Positions 60,247-64,000 of a stretch of DNA of 64,000 bases are shown one piece after another. How positions within the stretch are numbered: the stretch's first letter is position 1; each line of letters begins with the position of its first letter. A program made the position numbers and the translations under genes. The notes beneath the pieces were generated by a model. That model worked only from the letters and a program-made list of their open reading frames with translations. It ran no database searches and was not told the DNA's origin. Origin of the DNA: Desarmillaria ectypa (taxonomy: Eukaryota; Basidiomycota; Agaricomycetes; Agaricales; Physalacriaceae); contig JAUDYN010000014.1 in NCBI GenBank assembly GCA_030407005.1, forward strand, positions 62,001 to 126,000, read 5' to 3'.

Positions 60247-63200
60247 TTTCGATGAACGTGTAATAAATCCTGGCTTGGTTCCCTCAGAGCTTCATATCGA
60301 TGGACTTATAGGATTTGCCAGAGAGCACAGCCTCGCGGAAGACATGCAGAATCAACGGTCCTATGTGTCCATCAGCGACGGTCCGCGTGGACTTGGCAAA
60401 GGTCGACTTGTGTGTAGCTAGTCTACATGAAAGAAGCTATGTTTCCTTCTCAGGGCCACCGATCGGTTGAATAATCAAAGTGCAGACTGCAGCTGTACAG
60501 CCCAGAACTGATCTACAAGTGTCCGACGCGCCGGCGTCACCCACTGGGACCTCACTGGACGAATTTTTGCCCGCTCACCAGACACAGCCAGAATTACTCA
60601 CAGTTACATCTACCCGGAATCTCTGTAGAGGGTAGACTGTCCAAGGCTATTCCACTCCAGGATGCCATCCCGTCGGCAAATTCTCTGGTAATACCCTGAG
60701 TCAACCCCTCAGAAGTTCTTACTCAGAGCGTGCTCTGGTGCCTAGCCACTCCACAGCCAGAAGCTCATTTGCAAACTTGTGCCACGCCATGAGTCGTCAG
60801 CATTTGCGCTCAGTTCATTCAATTCCCGCGGCACGTTTCGTTCAGGACTCCCACTCCGGGTAATATAACTTCCTTACCTTCCCTTCTTCCTCCCGTTGCC
60901 GGTGGTCGAAAACAAGCAACATCATGGCAACACCGGAACTTTCGACGTTCCGCTTCTAACTGCCCTTAAGACTAGGCCTTCTATCGTTGTATACAGTTAC
61001 GGCTGTGCAGTTGTCCAGGGAGTAGGGCGTCGTCGAGCTCATCTGTCATTGGCCCGGCAATATTTTTTTTTCACAGCCCGTATCATTTTCTTCGTGTTTC
61101 CTTACATGCTGCTGCCCTCTTACTGTCATTCTATAGGTAAGTACCGTTCAAGTCGGCATCTTCCTCCCTTTAGTCTTCACGGGGAAGCCATTTGATGGTA
61201 GCCGTAGGACAGGTCCAAATGGCGACGTTAGAGTGACGAAATCGGTGGTTTCGCTCCCTTTCCGTTGCCTTTCCGGCCGCTATTTACCTTTCTCATCTCC
61301 GCCGGCGCGTTTGGGTTTATCGTCCCACCCGTGTGTTGTTATCGTCAAGAAACTTGTATCCGTGCCGGAACGGAATGGCGGTGCACGATCGAGTCTATTT
61401 CTGAAGGAACAAACGGTTTAACCGCAACGATCATATCTTTGTTGAGATGGTCGATGTGACAGCCCGATGCGATCAAACCTACGAGATTTCCTATTCTGAT
61501 AGACACATGTTTATCTGCTACATCCTAGAAGCGTCTGCGTTACCAAGGATGCATATGTCGATTCCGAAAAAACAAATAAGGTACCTTACAAAATTTGTCG
61601 CCGTTCAAGGGGTTTTCAGACCCGTGGTCGACGAATCGATCGAAAGGTATTGACCATACCCAAGACTGTATTTTTCGCCTTGAAGCTGAAGATTGCTGAG
61701 ATTATCGATGACAAGAACGAGAGAAGAGTGACGGACCAATGAAGACCAAGTTCACGCACCGCCATCGAGTCCTGTTCACGTCGCTACTTTCAAGTTACTT
61801 CCGAGCCGCACCCAGCGGTTGATTCTCTTCGCTGAACCCACATTCATCAAAACGATCTTCCATTCATTCAACCACAAAATCCTTGGTCCTGTGCATACAT
61901 GGTCTGGTCTATGCATTAAATCTGAGGATCTCGGCGGGGGTGCAGATGCCGGCAATTATCCGGTTGAGGTAATCATGATTGAGGACCTTGGTGGCTGTGA
62001 AGATGCCGGTAATTATCCGCTTCATATCATAGTCACACTTGTGATACCGCTTTCTGCTGTCACTCTACTAAATACTTTCTTGGATATCTGCCCCTCCGTT
62101 CGCTTCTTGTTCTTCTGTCCGGTCCATCCTCTCAAAGGCCACACCCCCACGACAATATGCTATCGATAATATGTATATTGTTGAAGACGTTAACAATCGT
62201 TCAAGCTTGCACTGACACTATTTGCTAGAGGGTGTAGTACGGGATGCTAGGATAGCTCATGGCGTCAGGTATGCTATTCTTGCGAGGAATCACACACGGG
62301 GAGACTTAAAGGCATGCATATGCGCTATTGTTTTTTCCTCTTCAGTCACTTATTTTGGTCTCGTATAGGTATATTCACGTCCTGCCAGTGGAAGGATACA
62401 CCTAAAAGCAAGTTGAGTCCACTATCATCACTACTGAGTGCTCTCTCTTCGTCCTCGTACACGATGTTGATAGCCACTAGCGACCACCGTGGCGAGGCTC
62501 AGCATACCTGTACGCCGTCTGCCGCCTGTCACGCCCTTTTCGAGGGAGGACCAGGTGAGGCCAGTCTCGCGGTGATGGAGGCAAGGTCGAACCAAACGAA
62601 GGTCATTCCATGATATGCATTCATATTTCTCAGATGTACGTTTCTTCGCTTTATACAGCGACAGCATTGCTCAATAGCTCAGCGACAAATGTTTCATTTT
62701 CTTCTATATATCTTACCCGCTATTGTTGGTGTATTTATCACTGAAGGTAATGGAAGTAAATTTAGTCTCCAAGGGAAACGGCTCACGTATAATCCCATCG
62801 AAATACGCTGTCCTATGGTTTGACCATCACGGATTACAGTATGTCATATTATGTCATTCTCGTTTCTTGCTCTTATAGCCCTTTTAGACGCTGCAGGATA
62901 TTCTTAGCTCTCTTCTCATATTTTTGTTCCATCAAATACGCACTTGCTGTCTACAATCGACTATGTTTGTGGCGTCACAAAAGCCTCTGATTGATCTGTT
63001 CGGCGGACGTGTTCAGCCAAGAACGCCAATACAGCATTAATTGCAGAGGAGGAAGGAAATTCCCGATGAACGCTTGCCTAGCTACCATGCGGGAGAGTCA
63101 AGCATAGTAAGAAGCGGCTATCCCTCATGCAGCAGTGCACGCAGCCTAGCTGGGCATTTATTCCGGTACTGCAAGACTTTCTATTTTTCGAAGTCCTCGG

Positions 63201-63882
63201 ATGGAGCGTTATGCTATTTTCCCAAGCGCTACCACTGACATAAACAGAAGACACGTTAATCTTGTTCTGATAAATTGTTGCGGCAGGTTTGTGGCCTATA
63301 CAAGAGGACAGCAAGCTGAAGACTCGGATATGCTATGTATGCAGGTACGAGTTTCGCGAGTATCTATAAATCGACCGGCCAGGGTAGATTAAAATAGCCG
63401 CAATCTCATGATATCGACGTACAGTCACGACACGGTCCCGTTGATGACTTGATGAGAACCTTCATCGAAACGACGCCTGTCATCCCCTTTTACTTCTTTT
63501 GGCGATACTCTTCATTTTCTGCCTTCCCTTCTCTCGTGCAGCCTAATAAGAACGCCACACAGGACTTGAACGAGGTCGAACTTCCGCAGTAAGTCGCACC
63601 TCTGGCTCTTCAAATCCACCCTCATCATCCAACGATTTCTTCACGCGCAAAATTGCGGAATGATAAACCGATATCATGTTAGCGTATCCAACCCTCTTCA
63701 CCAGCTCCAAAATACAGAAATCGGGGTTGGAATGCGGTAGAGGACGGGAAGGACTCATCCACCATATCTCCGACGAGTTGAAAGGAAAGGATGTCATGTT
63801 TACCTAAATAAAGGAGAAATTTGACAGAGTTGAGGATATGGAGCTAGGAGGCCTGGATGTATTTGGGAAATAGTCTTCTCTA
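60247..63882. repeat. Duplicated non-coding block, right copy
   Basis: Counterpart of 42737-46297 in the same order and orientation. It includes the 58-bp tandem units at about 61926-62030 (second unit with a GGCTGTGAAGATG variant). It carries several small indels; a roughly 100-bp motif near 63120-63230 parallels 45610-45830 with part missing. No gene called. Confidence 0.78.
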
Positions 63883-64000
63883 CTATACTTTAAACCCTCC
63901 TGTCAACAGCATAACACCTTTAGGATCTACCCTTTCCCTCGTAGCTTCCATTCTTTTCACCCCCTCCTCACCATACATATCCACCACAGGAGTATCATAA
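63883..64000 (-). CDS. BBE-like FAD oxidase E, 3' end only
   Basis: The last 118 bases on the minus strand match the final exon of oxidase A (46298-46415). They read through DTPVVDMYGEEGVKRMEATR and end in LTGGFKV with a TAG stop. The remainder lies beyond the window, so completeness cannot be judged. Its position after the duplicated block is exactly that of oxidase A in the left block. Confidence 0.75.
   Translation of the reverse strand, partial: YDTPVVDMYGEEGVKRMEATRERVDPKGVMLLTGGFKV

Overview
The window looks like nuclear DNA of an agaricomycete (mushroom-forming basidiomycete). Genes are dense with many short introns (about 50-60 nt, mostly GT-AG with at least two GC-AG), spacers are short, and the gene content (aryl-alcohol-oxidase-type GMC oxidoreductases, berberine-bridge-like FAD oxidases, a GT90 glycosyltransferase, a HET-like relic) is typical of that group. 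The species cannot be told from sequence alone.

Left part (1-24 kb): the 3' part of an AMSH-type deubiquitinase gene (+), a tRNA-Gly(GCC) gene with an 8-nt intron, a 0.7-kb foldback element placed 28 bp after it, an Old Yellow Enzyme gene (-), a GT90 glycosyltransferase gene (+), a truncated dynamin copy, and a 1.5-kb element with inverted ends. Then come three linked genes: dynamin-like GTPase 1 (+), the 75-kDa complex I subunit (-), and dynamin-like GTPase 2 (-). The two dynamins are paralogues with largely matching exon lengths.

Middle (21.7-35.7 kb): three paralogous GMC oxidoreductase genes on the minus strand. They appear intact, each with a signal peptide, and are interrupted by a decayed region holding an F-box/LRR-like fragment and a HET-like pseudogene. 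A small secreted-protein gene with a clear TATA box lies at 37.8 kb.

Right part (38.7-64 kb): an unusual repeat landscape. A block (tRNA-like sequence, broken FAD-oxidase pseudogene, small conserved fungal gene, about 3.5 kb of non-coding DNA, FAD-oxidase gene) occurs twice in the same orientation (about 38.7-48.2 and 54.5-64.0 kb, running off the window). Between the two, a large inverted repeat (46.3-49.27 versus 51.6-54.4 kb) carries two intact, divergently transcribed BBE-like FAD oxidase genes. Its centre holds a further 1.66-kb inverted-repeat structure whose interior is flipped relative to the sister copies. A 359-bp hAT-like MITE can be dated relative to the duplication by its empty site in the other copy.

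Functional theme: secreted flavin oxidases (three GMC, two intact plus several broken BBE-like) have expanded here next to conserved housekeeping genes. I infer repeated local duplication, inversion and gene conversion rather than a conventional biosynthetic cluster; no polyketide, peptide or terpene synthase is visible.
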